DNA of 64,000 nt from the NCBI GenBank assembly GCA_016192425.1, contig JACPUE010000026.1, positions 1 to 64,000 of the forward strand, in the 5' to 3' direction. The DNA is from Burkholderiales bacterium (GTDB lineage Bacteria; Pseudomonadota; Gammaproteobacteria; Burkholderiales; Burkholderiaceae_C). How positions within the stretch are numbered: position 1 is the first letter of the stretch; each line of letters begins with the position of its first letter. Both the position numbers and the translations under genes were made by a program. Below are positions 56,407 through 64,000 of this stretch, in pieces. The notes under the pieces are model-generated. The model was not told the DNA's origin, did no database searches, and saw only the letters and a program-made list of their open reading frames with translations.

Positions 56407-58208
56407 TCCAGCGTATCCAAATGGGCGTGGGCATCGTCGCGGCCGGTGGCGCGGCGTGCGGGGGCGAGTTCGGCGTCCAGGTCGAAGCCCGGCACCAGGT
56501 GGGCCTGCGGGCTGCGCGCAGCAAAGGCCGGGCCAAAGCGCCGCAACGTGTCGCGCAGGGCGTGCGTGGCCGTGGCGCCCAGGCCGCAGTGGGTGGTGCC
56601 GTGCATCAGTTGTTCCAGTGCGTGCAGCTCCTGCAGGTCCCAGGGCGAACCGTGGCCCAGGGCGAGCTTGTCCATGCGGCGCAGCACCAGTTGCGTGCCC
56701 ACGCGGCAGGGGGTGCAAAAGCCGCAGCTCTCGTGCGCAAAAAACTGGGCGAAGTTGTGCGCCACTTCGAACATGTCGCGCTGCGCGCCCAACACCATGA
56801 ATGCGCCTGCCGTGGGCACGTCCTCAAAGCCCAGGCGGCGCTCGAACTCGGGCTCGGCCAGGCAGGCGCCCGAGGGGCCGCCCACCTGCACCGCCTGCGG
56901 GTTGTGCGCCCCGCAGTCGTGCAGCACCTGCGCCACGCTCACGCCCAGCGGGTATTCGTACACGCCGGGCCGGGCGCAGTCGCCGCTCACGGCGTGGAGC
57001 TTGGTGCCCGTACTCTGGGCGGTGCCACGGGCCTTCCACCAGGCGCTGCCCTGCTGGGCGATGTGCGCCGCGGCGCAGAAGGTCTCCACGTTGTCCACGC
57101 AGGTGGGCTGGCCCAGGTAGCCGTGCTCCACCGGAAACGGAGGGCGGATGCGCGGGGTGCCGCGCTTGCCTTCGAGTGACTCGATCAGTGCGCTTTCCTC
57201 GCCGCACACGTAGGCCCCGGCGCCCACATGGATGTCGATGTCGAAGTCAAAGCCCTCGATGCCCAGGATGCGTGGGCCCAGCAGCCCTTGCCTGCGCCTT
57301 CGCGCCAGCACCGCCTGCAATGAGGGGAGCAGATAGCGGTATTCGCCACGCAGGTACAGGAAGCCGCTGCACGCGCCCAGCACGCGGGCGGCCACGGTCA
57401 TGCCTTCGAACACGGTGTCGGCCTGGCGGCTGAGCAGCACGCGGTCCTTGAAGGTGCCGGGCTCGCCCTCGTCGGCGTTGCACACCACCACGCGGGTGTG
57501 GCCGGGGGCGAGCGGCGCATCGCGGCAGGCCTGCCATTTGCGCGCCGTGGGAAAGCCCGCGCCGCCCCGGCCGCGCAGGTTCGATGCGGCCACTTCGTCC
57601 AGGGTGGCCTGCGCTCCGCGCCCCAGCACGGCTCGCAGTGCGCTGCCCTCCATCACGGGGCTGCCCAGCAGCACGTCGGCGCGGCGGACGCGGTCTTCCA
57701 CCTGCATCCACTCTGCGGGCCAGGCGCCGGGGGGCTCCTGCGCCAGGATGCGCTGGGCCAGCTCCTGTACGCGGGCGCTGTCCATGCGGGTGAGCACCTG
57801 CTGCTGGTTCAGCAGCAGCGCCGGGCCCTGGTCGCCCAGGCCGGTGCAGGAGGTGTAGCCCACGCTGGCCAGGGCGCCTGGCGCAGCGGGTGCGCCCGCC
57901 TGTACGTCCAGGGCGCTGCACAGCTGCTGGGCCAGGGTGCGGCTGCCCAGCATGCGGTCGGTGATGTTGTCGCTCCACAGCAGGTGGTAGCGGCCCACGG
58001 GCTGCAGGTGGAAGAAACGGTAGAAGCTGGCCACGCCGCGCACGGTGGCGCTGCCCAGGCCTACGCCCTGGGCCACCTGCTCCAGCACGGGGGAGGGCAG
58101 CCAATGCGTGTGTTCCTGCACTTCGCGCAGGATCTGCACCAGCCTGTGGGCTTGGCCTGCGTGCCTTTGCAGCACCTGGGCCACGGTGTCTTGCATCGAT
58201 GGATCCAT
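56403..58208 (-). CDS. hoxF: NAD-reducing hydrogenase diaphorase subunit HoxF
   Basis: A 601-residue fusion of NuoE-like (about 1-150; VASFYRFFHL, SVGYTSCTGLGDQGP) and NuoF-like domains. The latter has the NADH/FMN-binding NLRGRGGAGFPTARKW and GAGAYVCGEESALIES, and the [4Fe-4S] ligands ESCGFCTPCRVG plus a later Cys in THCGLG. It reduces NAD+ with electrons from H2. It is the first gene of hoxFUYHW. MDPSMQDTV is chosen as start, and its length is near the Ralstonia eutropha 602. hoxI and hoxE are absent. Confidence 0.94.
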   Translation of the reverse strand: MDPSMQDTVAQVLQRHAGQAHRLVQILREVQEHTHWLPSPVLEQVAQGVGLGSATVRGVASFYRFFHLQPVGRYHLLWSDNITDRMLGSRTLAQQLCSALDVQAGAPAAPGALASVGYTSCTGLGDQGPALLLNQQQVLTRMDSARVQELAQRILAQEPPGAWPAEWMQVEDRVRRADVLLGSPVMEGSALRAVLGRGAQATLDEVAASNLRGRGGAGFPTARKWQACRDAPLAPGHTRVVVCNADEGEPGTFKDRVLLSRQADTVFEGMTVAARVLGACSGFLYLRGEYRYLLPSLQAVLARRRRQGLLGPRILGIEGFDFDIDIHVGAGAYVCGEESALIESLEGKRGTPRIRPPFPVEHGYLGQPTCVDNVETFCAAAHIAQQGSAWWKARGTAQSTGTKLHAVSGDCARPGVYEYPLGVSVAQVLHDCGAHNPQAVQVGGPSGACLAEPEFERRLGFEDVPTAGAFMVLGAQRDMFEVAHNFAQFFAHESCGFCTPCRVGTQLVLRRMDKLALGHGSPWDLQELHALEQLMHGTTHCGLGATATHALRDTLRRFGPAFAARSPQAHLVPGFDLDAELAPARRATGRDDAHAHLDTLE

Positions 58209-58437
58209 GGGGCCTTTGCGTGGGATTCTGCTGGGGAACGGGGCCCGCCCCAGGCCTGTGGCAAAGCGCGGCGGGAGCGCTCGCTCAGCGCCAGAGCCCC
58301 GCCATCCGGCCCAGTGTAGCGCCCAGCCATGGGCGCTGCATGGCGCTGGCTGCGCCTTGCATCCCATCCCAAAGCCGGGCGTGCGCCATCACGGGGACGT
58401 ATTCAGCGTCGCCCTTGCCGTATCCTCGGGGCACTTT

Positions 58438-59727
58438 ATGAATGCACTGCAAATATTTCTGCCCTGCGCCGCTGGCGTCGAGGTTTTTCTGGCCGACGAG
58501 GCCCACCGCGCCACCGGCCTGGCGGGCAATGACCTGCTCACCGGGCGCGGCGGCGTGCTGCTGCGCGCTTCCTGGCGCGATGCGCTGCTGCTCAATCTGC
58601 ACAGCCGCCTGGCCCAGCGCGTGCTGGTGCAACTGGCGCACCGGCCCTACCGCAGCGAAAACGACCTTTATGAGCTGGCCAGCAGCGTGGCCTGGGAGAT
58701 CTGGTTCACCCCGCGCCAGAGCTTCAAGGTGGAGGTCACGGCCCAGCACAGCCCGCTCAAGAGCCTGAACTTCGCCGCCCTGCGCGTAAAGGACGCCGTG
58801 GCCGACCGCTTCCGCGCCAAAAGCGGCGTGCGTCCCGACGTCAACACCCAGTGGCCCGACGTGCGCATCCACCTGCACCTGACCGCCGACGAGGCCACCA
58901 TCTACATCGACACCTCGGGCGAGCCGCTGTTCAAGCGCGGCTGGCGCGAGGACAAGGGCGACGCGCCGCTCAAGGAAACACTGGCCGCTGCCATGATCGC
59001 CGCCAGCGGCTGGGATCCGCATGGCGATGCCCCCCAGCCGCTGTACGACCCCTGTTGCGGCAGCGGCACGGTGGTCATCGAGGCGGCGCAAATCGCCTGC
59101 CGCATTGCCCCCGGCCTGCGTCGGCGCTTTGCCTTCGAAAAGCTCCTGCCCTACCAGGCCCATGTCTGGAATGCTATAAAAAACGAAGCTACCAGCGCAA
59201 TACAGGCAAGCCCTGTTGGCATATTTGGCAGTGACGTTTCGCACCGCATGGTCGATTTTGCCCAGCGCAACGCCGAGCGGGCCGGTGTGGCCCAGGCCGT
59301 GCAACTGCGCGGCGGCGACGCGCTGCAGCGCATGCCGCCCTGCGACACCCCGGGCGTGATGCTGCTGAACCCCCCCTACGGCGAACGCATAGCCGCTGCC
59401 GGTACCGCCGGGCAGAACGCCAGCGAACGCGCCACCCTACGCGCCCAGGGCGCCGCCCAGGGCCGCGAGATGGCCCACACCGACGATGGCGGCGAGTTCT
59501 TCAGCCAACTGGCAGCGCACTGGAAGAAGCATTACACCGGCTGGTCGGCCTGGATGCTCACCCCCGACCTCAAGCTGCCCGGCAAGATGCGCCTGAAGGA
59601 ATCGCGCCGCGTACCGCTGTGGAACGGCCCCATCGAATGCCGGTTGTTCCGTTTCGACCTGGTGCGCGGCTCGGCGCGCGCGCGGCCCCAGGGCAGCGCA
59701 GCGGAGCCCAGCGATGGCTGCGCCTGA
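58438..59727 (+). CDS. THUMP domain class I RNA methyltransferase (RlmL/YpsC-type)
   Basis: A 429-residue protein with an N-terminal THUMP domain (AHRPYRSENDLYELA ... IHLHLTADEATIYIDTSGEP) and a Rossmann methyltransferase domain with YDPCCGSGTVVIEAA and the catalytic LLNPPYGER. It probably makes m2G in 23S rRNA. Codons from about 59171 to 59229 (NAIKNEATSAIQASPVGIF) come from a dispersed repeat read in frame, with AT-rich codons such as ATA and AAA. The frame stays open to GSDVSHRMVDFAQRN. It is divergent from hoxF. Confidence 0.88.
   Translation: MNALQIFLPCAAGVEVFLADEAHRATGLAGNDLLTGRGGVLLRASWRDALLLNLHSRLAQRVLVQLAHRPYRSENDLYELASSVAWEIWFTPRQSFKVEVTAQHSPLKSLNFAALRVKDAVADRFRAKSGVRPDVNTQWPDVRIHLHLTADEATIYIDTSGEPLFKRGWREDKGDAPLKETLAAAMIAASGWDPHGDAPQPLYDPCCGSGTVVIEAAQIACRIAPGLRRRFAFEKLLPYQAHVWNAIKNEATSAIQASPVGIFGSDVSHRMVDFAQRNAERAGVAQAVQLRGGDALQRMPPCDTPGVMLLNPPYGERIAAAGTAGQNASERATLRAQGAAQGREMAHTDDGGEFFSQLAAHWKKHYTGWSAWMLTPDLKLPGKMRLKESRRVPLWNGPIECRLFRFDLVRGSARARPQGSAAEPSDGCA
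59171..59229 (+). repeat. dispersed repeat, copy 6, in frame inside RNA methyltransferase gene
   Basis: ATGCTATAAAAAACGAAGCT, then ACCAGCGCAATACAGGCAAG and a CATATTTGGC end. It matches intergenic copy 5 in order and spacing (TGCTATAAAAAACATAGCTT / GCTTGCTGGACAAGCG / GGC). It contributes about 19 codons between the Lys/Gln-rich HVW segment and FGSDVSHRM. Confidence 0.65.
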
Positions 59728-60148
59728 GCCCGGCAGCGCGGCGGCACGCGCGCTGGTGCTGGACACCAACATCGTGCTCGACCTGCTGGTGTTTGCCGAC
59801 GCGGCTGCGCAGCCCCTGCACCCCCTGCTGGCCAGCGGCGCCCTGCGCTGGATTGCCGCACCCGCCATGCGCGTGGAACTGGAGCGCGTGCTGGGCTACC
59901 CGCAGATTGCGCCACGCCTGGAGTACTACGGCCTCAGCCCGGCGCAGGTGCTGCAGGCCTTTGACGCGCAGACCCACACCGTGGCGCCCGCACCGCGCGC
60001 CAGCGCCGTGTGCAAGGATCCAGATGACCAGCAGTTCATCGACCTGGCCGTGCAGCACCACGCCGTTTTGTTGAGCAAAGACCAGGCGGTGCTGCGGCTG
60101 CGCAAGCGGTTAATGGTGCTGGGTGTGGAGGTTGCGCGTGTTTTCTGA
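59714..60148 (+). CDS. PIN domain nuclease, putative VapC-like toxin
   Basis: A 144-residue PIN-family protein. LVLDTNIVLDLLVF holds the first catalytic Asp, MRVELERVL the Glu, and KDPDDQQFIDLAVQ the further acidic residues. It belongs to the large 'toxin component, PIN family' group. No antitoxin gene is next to it. It overlaps the methyltransferase gene by 14 bases, suggesting coupled translation and perhaps an RNA-processing role rather than a toxin-antitoxin pair. Confidence 0.78.
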   Translation: MAAPEPGSAAARALVLDTNIVLDLLVFADAAAQPLHPLLASGALRWIAAPAMRVELERVLGYPQIAPRLEYYGLSPAQVLQAFDAQTHTVAPAPRASAVCKDPDDQQFIDLAVQHHAVLLSKDQAVLRLRKRLMVLGVEVARVF

Positions 60149-60175
60149 GTGGAATTTCGCAATATGCGCGGATAC

Positions 60176-62245
60176 TCAATGCAGGAAATCTTGCCTGCGC
60201 ATATCGTTTAGAACCAGTGCGCTGGCTTCTACAGAAATATGATCGTCGTCCCAATACAGGAGCTTTCCATCGCGCAAGCCGTAGCAAAGCTGGCTGTCAC
60301 AGAATAAGTGCATCGGATCATAGATCTTCACGCCATGATTGTCGGCTTGGATTTTGTTTATCTGTTCACGATAAATTTTCTGCCTGTCGATGACTTTTTG
60401 CTTGTCTTGGGTGCAGGTGGAAATAGCTTTATCTAGGATTGAAACAGGTCTTTTGAAAAGGCAGCCTCGCGGATCTTCGCCTAATTCAGGTGGATCGATG
60501 ACGAATATTATTTCTTTATTGAGGGGTAGTAGCTTATTTGCAAGTTGTGAATATCCTTTGCGAAACATGTCAGCTTGGTTGGTGGGGGTGGTTCCGTTTA
60601 ATGCAACAATGGAATAATTGCTGGGGCCTTCTATTCCATAGCCTTGTCCAGAAAAGTACAGCGGCCCTCGTGAGGCAATGACTACTGTACGAATGGATGG
60701 ATATTGATTTAGTACTTTGATTGCTTGATCGGACAGGGCATTGCAACCTTTATCCAGTTTGCCATCTTGTATAGAATACCCCACAAGGGGTAGGCAACCA
60801 TGGAGCCCGATTAGCATTGTTTTGACGGGAACCTTTCCCAACAATGCGGCACTATTGAGTGCCATGGCGTGACTATCGCCAACAACGAGCACCTCTGGGT
60901 TCGGACTGGTAGTTAAGCATACTGCATCAGGGCCAATCGAGAAGTTGAGCAGTCTTTCGCAGGAGCCATCAGAAAGTCGCGTGTTCAGTGGCTCAATGGT
61001 TTGAGCCCACAGAGTCTGATTGATGTGGGAATTCATACGAAAAACCAGGCCGTTCTGGCTGAAGGTATAGAAACCTAACACTCCTATGCATAGCATTAGG
61101 AAGCCTAGTGAGGTAATCTTGAATTTGTTTTGCTTCCCAAATCGGAGGGGTCTTTCGATAAAATGGTATGTCAGCCAAGCTAAAACAATGGCCAATGCCA
61201 CTGCTGCGAGGCGAATGTCTGCGCGGGGAAGACCTTCCTCCATAATTCGTGCATATGACAGCAGGGGCCAGTGCCACAAATACAGCGGGAAACTAATCAG
61301 GCCGATTTTTATGGCCAATCGGCTAGATAGGATTGTGTGATTGAGCCATGCTTTGGGGCCGGCGGATATTATTAATATTGTTCCGACTGCTGGAACAACT
61401 GCCCATTTCCCCGGGAAGCTTTGCCCTGCGCTGATATTTGATAATCCAAATGCAATCAATCCTGCGCCAGCAATGGCTCGCAAGTTTGCTAGTGTTTTGT
61501 TATCTTTTGGTGGACTTCCGCGATAGATTAGATGGTGAGTCCAGTTGTTTAAGTGTTCTGATATTGAATTGATTATGGGATGTGGGTGGAGTGTGAACCA
61601 TGCCAAAAGACTCCCACAAAGTAGCTCCCAAAATCTGGTTTGAGGGGAGTAGAATGTTGCGGTTGGATTTTTTCCGATGCCCTTGAGATTGAGCATCATT
61701 GAGATGGTTCCAAATGCTAGCGTCAGAGATAGAAGATTGTATTTTCGCCTCCAGCCTATTATCAAGAGCACTGGCCAGATGATATAAAATTGTTCCTCAA
61801 TGCCTAAACTCCATAAATGTAGTAATGGCTTGGTTTCTGCTGCGATGTCAAAATATCCGGCTTCATTCCAGAGTGCAAAATTGGAGACAAACAAGGCGCC
61901 AGCAGTAATGTGCTTGCCAAGTTGTGCAAACTCGTCGGCCAGCAAGACCCACCAGCCGATTGTGTATGTTGCTGCAAGCACCAGGAGCAGTGCAGGGAAG
62001 ATCCGTTTAATGCGACGAGCGTAAAACTCTCGCAGGCTGAAGGTGTTATTTTCAAGATTACTGAAAATAATTGTGGATATCAAAAATCCTGAGATCACGA
62101 AGAAAATATCAACACCAATAAATCCACCATGAATTAATTCTGGTGCAGCATGGAAGGCGACTACTGACAAGACGGCAACTGATCGCAGCCCATCAATATC
62201 GGCGCGATATTTCGGGTGTGATAGTGTTTGGGTTGGTGTGGTCAT
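60176..62245 (-). CDS. O-acyltransferase family protein with SGNH domain (OafA-like)
   Basis: A 689-residue inner-membrane enzyme. About ten helices form the acyltransferase-3 domain (YRADIDGLRSVAVLSVVAFH, GFIGVDIFFVISGFLIS, YARRIKRIFPALL, LWSLGIEEQFYIIWPVLL). A periplasmic SGNH hydrolase-like domain follows, with VVGDSHAMALNSAA and WDDDHISVEASALVLNDM as catalytic blocks. It probably acetylates O-antigen or another surface glycan. It is clearly more AT-rich than its neighbours and uses different codons, so recent transfer is likely. No glycan gene cluster surrounds it. Confidence 0.88.
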   Translation of the reverse strand: MTTPTQTLSHPKYRADIDGLRSVAVLSVVAFHAAPELIHGGFIGVDIFFVISGFLISTIIFSNLENNTFSLREFYARRIKRIFPALLLVLAATYTIGWWVLLADEFAQLGKHITAGALFVSNFALWNEAGYFDIAAETKPLLHLWSLGIEEQFYIIWPVLLIIGWRRKYNLLSLTLAFGTISMMLNLKGIGKNPTATFYSPQTRFWELLCGSLLAWFTLHPHPIINSISEHLNNWTHHLIYRGSPPKDNKTLANLRAIAGAGLIAFGLSNISAGQSFPGKWAVVPAVGTILIISAGPKAWLNHTILSSRLAIKIGLISFPLYLWHWPLLSYARIMEEGLPRADIRLAAVALAIVLAWLTYHFIERPLRFGKQNKFKITSLGFLMLCIGVLGFYTFSQNGLVFRMNSHINQTLWAQTIEPLNTRLSDGSCERLLNFSIGPDAVCLTTSPNPEVLVVGDSHAMALNSAALLGKVPVKTMLIGLHGCLPLVGYSIQDGKLDKGCNALSDQAIKVLNQYPSIRTVVIASRGPLYFSGQGYGIEGPSNYSIVALNGTTPTNQADMFRKGYSQLANKLLPLNKEIIFVIDPPELGEDPRGCLFKRPVSILDKAISTCTQDKQKVIDRQKIYREQINKIQADNHGVKIYDPMHLFCDSQLCYGLRDGKLLYWDDDHISVEASALVLNDMRRQDFLH

Positions 62246-62562
62246 GTGTTTTCTTCTTATCCGGGTGTTCGTGCGCTGTTCATCTGGTGATGTCCGCGAT
62301 GATGATTCGAGGCATGTAAGAGAATAGTTCTAAGTATGGATAACTATCCGATTCTACCGGGCGCATGCGAAGTTTTGGTTTGATGCGATTGCGAATGCTG
62401 GGGTGACAAGCAATCATCTGAAAACCTGTTGTTACAAATAAGCGAGTGCATGAGTGCTTGACGCTGATTTGGCTAATGAGTAGTTAATTTCATTAATTTC
62501 TATTGATGGATTCCTGCTGTTGGCTTGACACTGTGCTCTCCCCAAACCATCAGGAGACAAGC
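62246..62562 (+). other. AT-rich intergenic region before alanine dehydrogenase
   Basis: A 317-base region without a supportable gene. It shares the low GC of the acyltransferase gene for most of its length. The last 110 bases hold a possible promoter (62458-62486) and the ald ribosome binding site AGGAG. No clear hairpin or repeat is seen. Confidence 0.5.
62458..62486 (+). promoter_or_regulatory. possible sigma-70 promoter of ald
   Basis: TTGACG, a 17-base spacer and TAGTTA. The -35 is close to consensus and the -10 is poor. Transcription would start about 70 bases before the ald ATG. AT-rich dyads such as TTAATTTCATTAA follow and could bind an Lrp-type regulator; no such gene is in the window. 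Confidence 0.35.
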
Positions 62563-63675
62563 ATGCGTATCGGAGTACCCCAGGAGATCAAAAACCATGA
62601 ATACCGCGTGGGCCTCACGCCTGCCAGCGTGCGTGAGCTCACGTCCCGAGGCCACCAGGTGATGGTGCAAACGGGCGCGGGTGCCGCCATCGGCCTCGAT
62701 GACGCACAGTACCTGGCCGCAGGCGCTACGCTGGCGCAGAACGCTGCCGAGGTGTTCGCGCAGGCCGAGATGATCGTCAAGGTCAAGGAGCCGCAGCCGG
62801 TGGAATGCGCCATGCTGCGCCCCGGCCAGATTCTGTACACCTACCTGCACCTTGCCCCTGACCCCGAGCAGACCGCTGCCCTGGTCCGATCGGGCGCCAT
62901 CTGCATTGCTTACGAAACCATCACCGGCCCTGGCGGCGGGTTGCCCCTGCTGGCGCCCATGAGCGAGGTGGCGGGGCGCATGGCCATCCAGGCGGGTGCG
63001 GCGCACCTGGAAAAATCCAAGGGCGGCATGGGCGTGCTGCTGGGCGGCGTGCCCGGCGTGCCTGCGGCGCATGTGGTGGTGCTGGGTGCGGGCGTGGTAG
63101 GCACGCATGCGCTGCAGATGGCGGTGGGCCTGGGGGCCCGCGTGACGGTGCTGGACAAGAACGTCGATCGCCTGCGCCATCTGGACCTGGTGTTCGGCAA
63201 CCGCATCAGCACGCTGTTCTCCACGGCACACAGCGTGGAGGCCGCCGTGCTGGACGCCGACCTGGTGGTGGGCGGCGTGCTGATCCCCGGCGCGGCAGCG
63301 CCCAAGCTGGTCACGCGCGACATGATTGCCCGCATGAAGAAGGGTGCGGTGGTGGTGGATGTGGCCATCGACCAGGGCGGTTGCTTTGAGACTTCGCACG
63401 CCACCACGCATGCCGATCCCACCTTTGTGGTCGATGGCGTGGTGCACTACTGCGTGGCCAACATGCCCGGTGCCGTGGCACGCACCAGCACCTTCGCGCT
63501 CAACAATGCCACCATCGGCCATGCCATGGCACTGGCGGACAAGGGCTGGAAGCAGGCCCTCCAGGACAACCCGCACCTCAGGAACGGCCTGAACGTGGCC
63601 GATGGCAAGGTCACCTTCGAAGCCGTGGCGCGCGATCTGGGCTATGCCTATGTGAGCGCAGACAGCCTGCTGTAA
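62563..63675 (+). CDS. ald: alanine dehydrogenase
   Basis: A 370-residue NAD-dependent L-alanine dehydrogenase interconverting alanine and pyruvate plus ammonia. [20 protein letters not shown] is the family start, with AGGAG upstream. The catalytic Lys is in MIVKVKEPQ and the His in YTYLHLAPD. The Rossmann motif is [15 protein letters not shown], and [20 protein letters not shown] and [16 protein letters not shown] are conserved. Normal length. Confidence 0.95.
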   Translation: MRIGVPQEIKNHEYRVGLTPASVRELTSRGHQVMVQTGAGAAIGLDDAQYLAAGATLAQNAAEVFAQAEMIVKVKEPQPVECAMLRPGQILYTYLHLAPDPEQTAALVRSGAICIAYETITGPGGGLPLLAPMSEVAGRMAIQAGAAHLEKSKGGMGVLLGGVPGVPAAHVVVLGAGVVGTHALQMAVGLGARVTVLDKNVDRLRHLDLVFGNRISTLFSTAHSVEAAVLDADLVVGGVLIPGAAAPKLVTRDMIARMKKGAVVVDVAIDQGGCFETSHATTHADPTFVVDGVVHYCVANMPGAVARTSTFALNNATIGHAMALADKGWKQALQDNPHLRNGLNVADGKVTFEAVARDLGYAYVSADSLL

Positions 63676-63683
63676 CTCCCTGG

Positions 63684-63713
63684 GGATGCGGGCGGCGTCA
63701 GAATCCCCGCATC
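63684..63713. terminator. possible bidirectional terminator between ald and nitroreductase
   Basis: GATGCGGG / CCCGCATC stem with a ~13-base loop between the two converging genes. Its right arm falls within the last codons of the nitroreductase gene. There is no T-run on either side, so it is a weak call. Confidence 0.35.
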
Positions 63714-64000
63714 TCGCCCCAGGCCTCGAACGGATCGCGCTCGCTGCGCCACTGGTTGATGGGTGCGCCCTCGTCGGGCCAGCCCAGCGCCAGGCCGGCA
63801 AACAACCGGCGCTCGGGCGGCAGGCCCAGAAACGCGCGCACGGGCTGGGAGCAGAACGCCCAGTACTCCTGCGCGCAGCTGCCCAGGCCCTGTTCGGTGG
63901 CCAGCAGCATCACGGTCTGCAGGTAGATGCCCAGGTCGGCCCACTGCGGCGGTCCCATGCGCCGATCCATGCTGATGAAAATGCCTACGGGGGCGCCAAA
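63698..64000 (-). CDS. nitroreductase family protein (C-terminal part)
   Basis: The final ~100 residues of an FMN-dependent nitroreductase, cut by the window end. The reading frame is open from base 64000 (FGAPVGIFISMDRRM) to the stop at 63698-63700. WADLGIYLQTVMLLATEQGL GSCAQ (in two parts) and LALGWPDEGAPINQW are family-typical. An internal Met at 63970 is not the true start. Confidence 0.85.
   Translation of the reverse strand, partial: FGAPVGIFISMDRRMGPPQWADLGIYLQTVMLLATEQGLGSCAQEYWAFCSQPVRAFLGLPPERRLFAGLALGWPDEGAPINQWRSERDPFEAWGEMRGF

Noticed and set aside
58209-58437. Sigma-54 promoter for hoxF on the minus strand
   Set aside because: Sequences such as TGGCGGG-N4-TGGC on the minus strand keep the GG/GC spacing but match poorly elsewhere. 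A promoter is expected here, but none is convincing by eye.
59714-60148. Complete toxin-antitoxin system with the PIN protein as toxin
   Set aside because: No antitoxin-sized gene is adjacent. The upstream partner is the overlapping RNA methyltransferase and the downstream gene is an opposite-strand acyltransferase.

Overview
The window is a high-GC chromosomal segment of a betaproteobacterium, most likely of the Comamonadaceae (Acidovorax/Hydrogenophaga-like). The rRNA operon end, the lptA-lptB-rpoN order and a dispersed TGCTATAAA...GCTGCTAGCGCTT repeat all fit that family. Genus is an inference; a database search with the 23S rRNA end would settle it.

Layout. 1-710: 3' end of 23S rRNA, 5S rRNA and a terminator. 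762-19711: mostly housekeeping and central metabolism. This part holds a class II glutamine amidotransferase, a CWC protein, malate synthase G, a response regulator plus hybrid kinase beside dctA, a CoA-transferase, a LysR regulator, a DUF2214 protein, a PsiF-like protein, argS, a SPOR protein, a DsbA-type oxidoreductase and lptA-lptB-rpoN. 20075-41292, plus strand: one long hydrogen-oxidation cluster in the order hoxK-hoxG-hupE-hoxZ-(HigA-like)-hoxMLOQRTV-hypABFCDEX-hoxABCJ. It encodes an O2-tolerant membrane-bound [NiFe]-hydrogenase, its maturation proteins and an H2-sensing regulatory hydrogenase with its two-component pair. 41425-46048: DUF2946 protein, TonB-dependent receptor, sialidase-like Cys-rich exported protein and Tat-exported thioredoxin-like protein, probably a metal-related envelope module. 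46349-52316, minus strand: six-gene Mrp/Mnh cation/proton antiporter operon. 52436-58208, minus strand: a response regulator and the NAD-reducing soluble hydrogenase hoxFUYH with protease hoxW. 58438-end: a THUMP/RlmL-type RNA methyltransferase, a PIN protein, an AT-rich O-acyltransferase that looks acquired, alanine dehydrogenase and a partial nitroreductase.

How the genes work together. HoxB/HoxC sense H2 and pass the signal through the kinase HoxJ to the NtrC-type activator HoxA. HoxA works with sigma-54, whose gene rpoN lies just upstream of hoxK. A near-consensus -24/-12 sequence lies about 85 bases before hoxK. Hyp proteins build the Ni-Fe(CN)2(CO) site for all three hydrogenases, and HypX supplies CO under air. 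HupE probably imports nickel. The membrane-bound enzyme feeds electrons through HoxZ to the quinone pool, and the soluble enzyme makes NADH. The Mrp antiporter next to the soluble hydrogenase may balance protons and sodium.

Main oddities: two genes (hupE and an orphan HigA-like regulator) inserted in the archetypal hox order; GC-rich repeats at module boundaries; copies of the dispersed repeat absorbed in frame into rpoN and the RNA methyltransferase gene; an internal His-rich insert in HypB; and a HypF reduced to its C-terminal domain.
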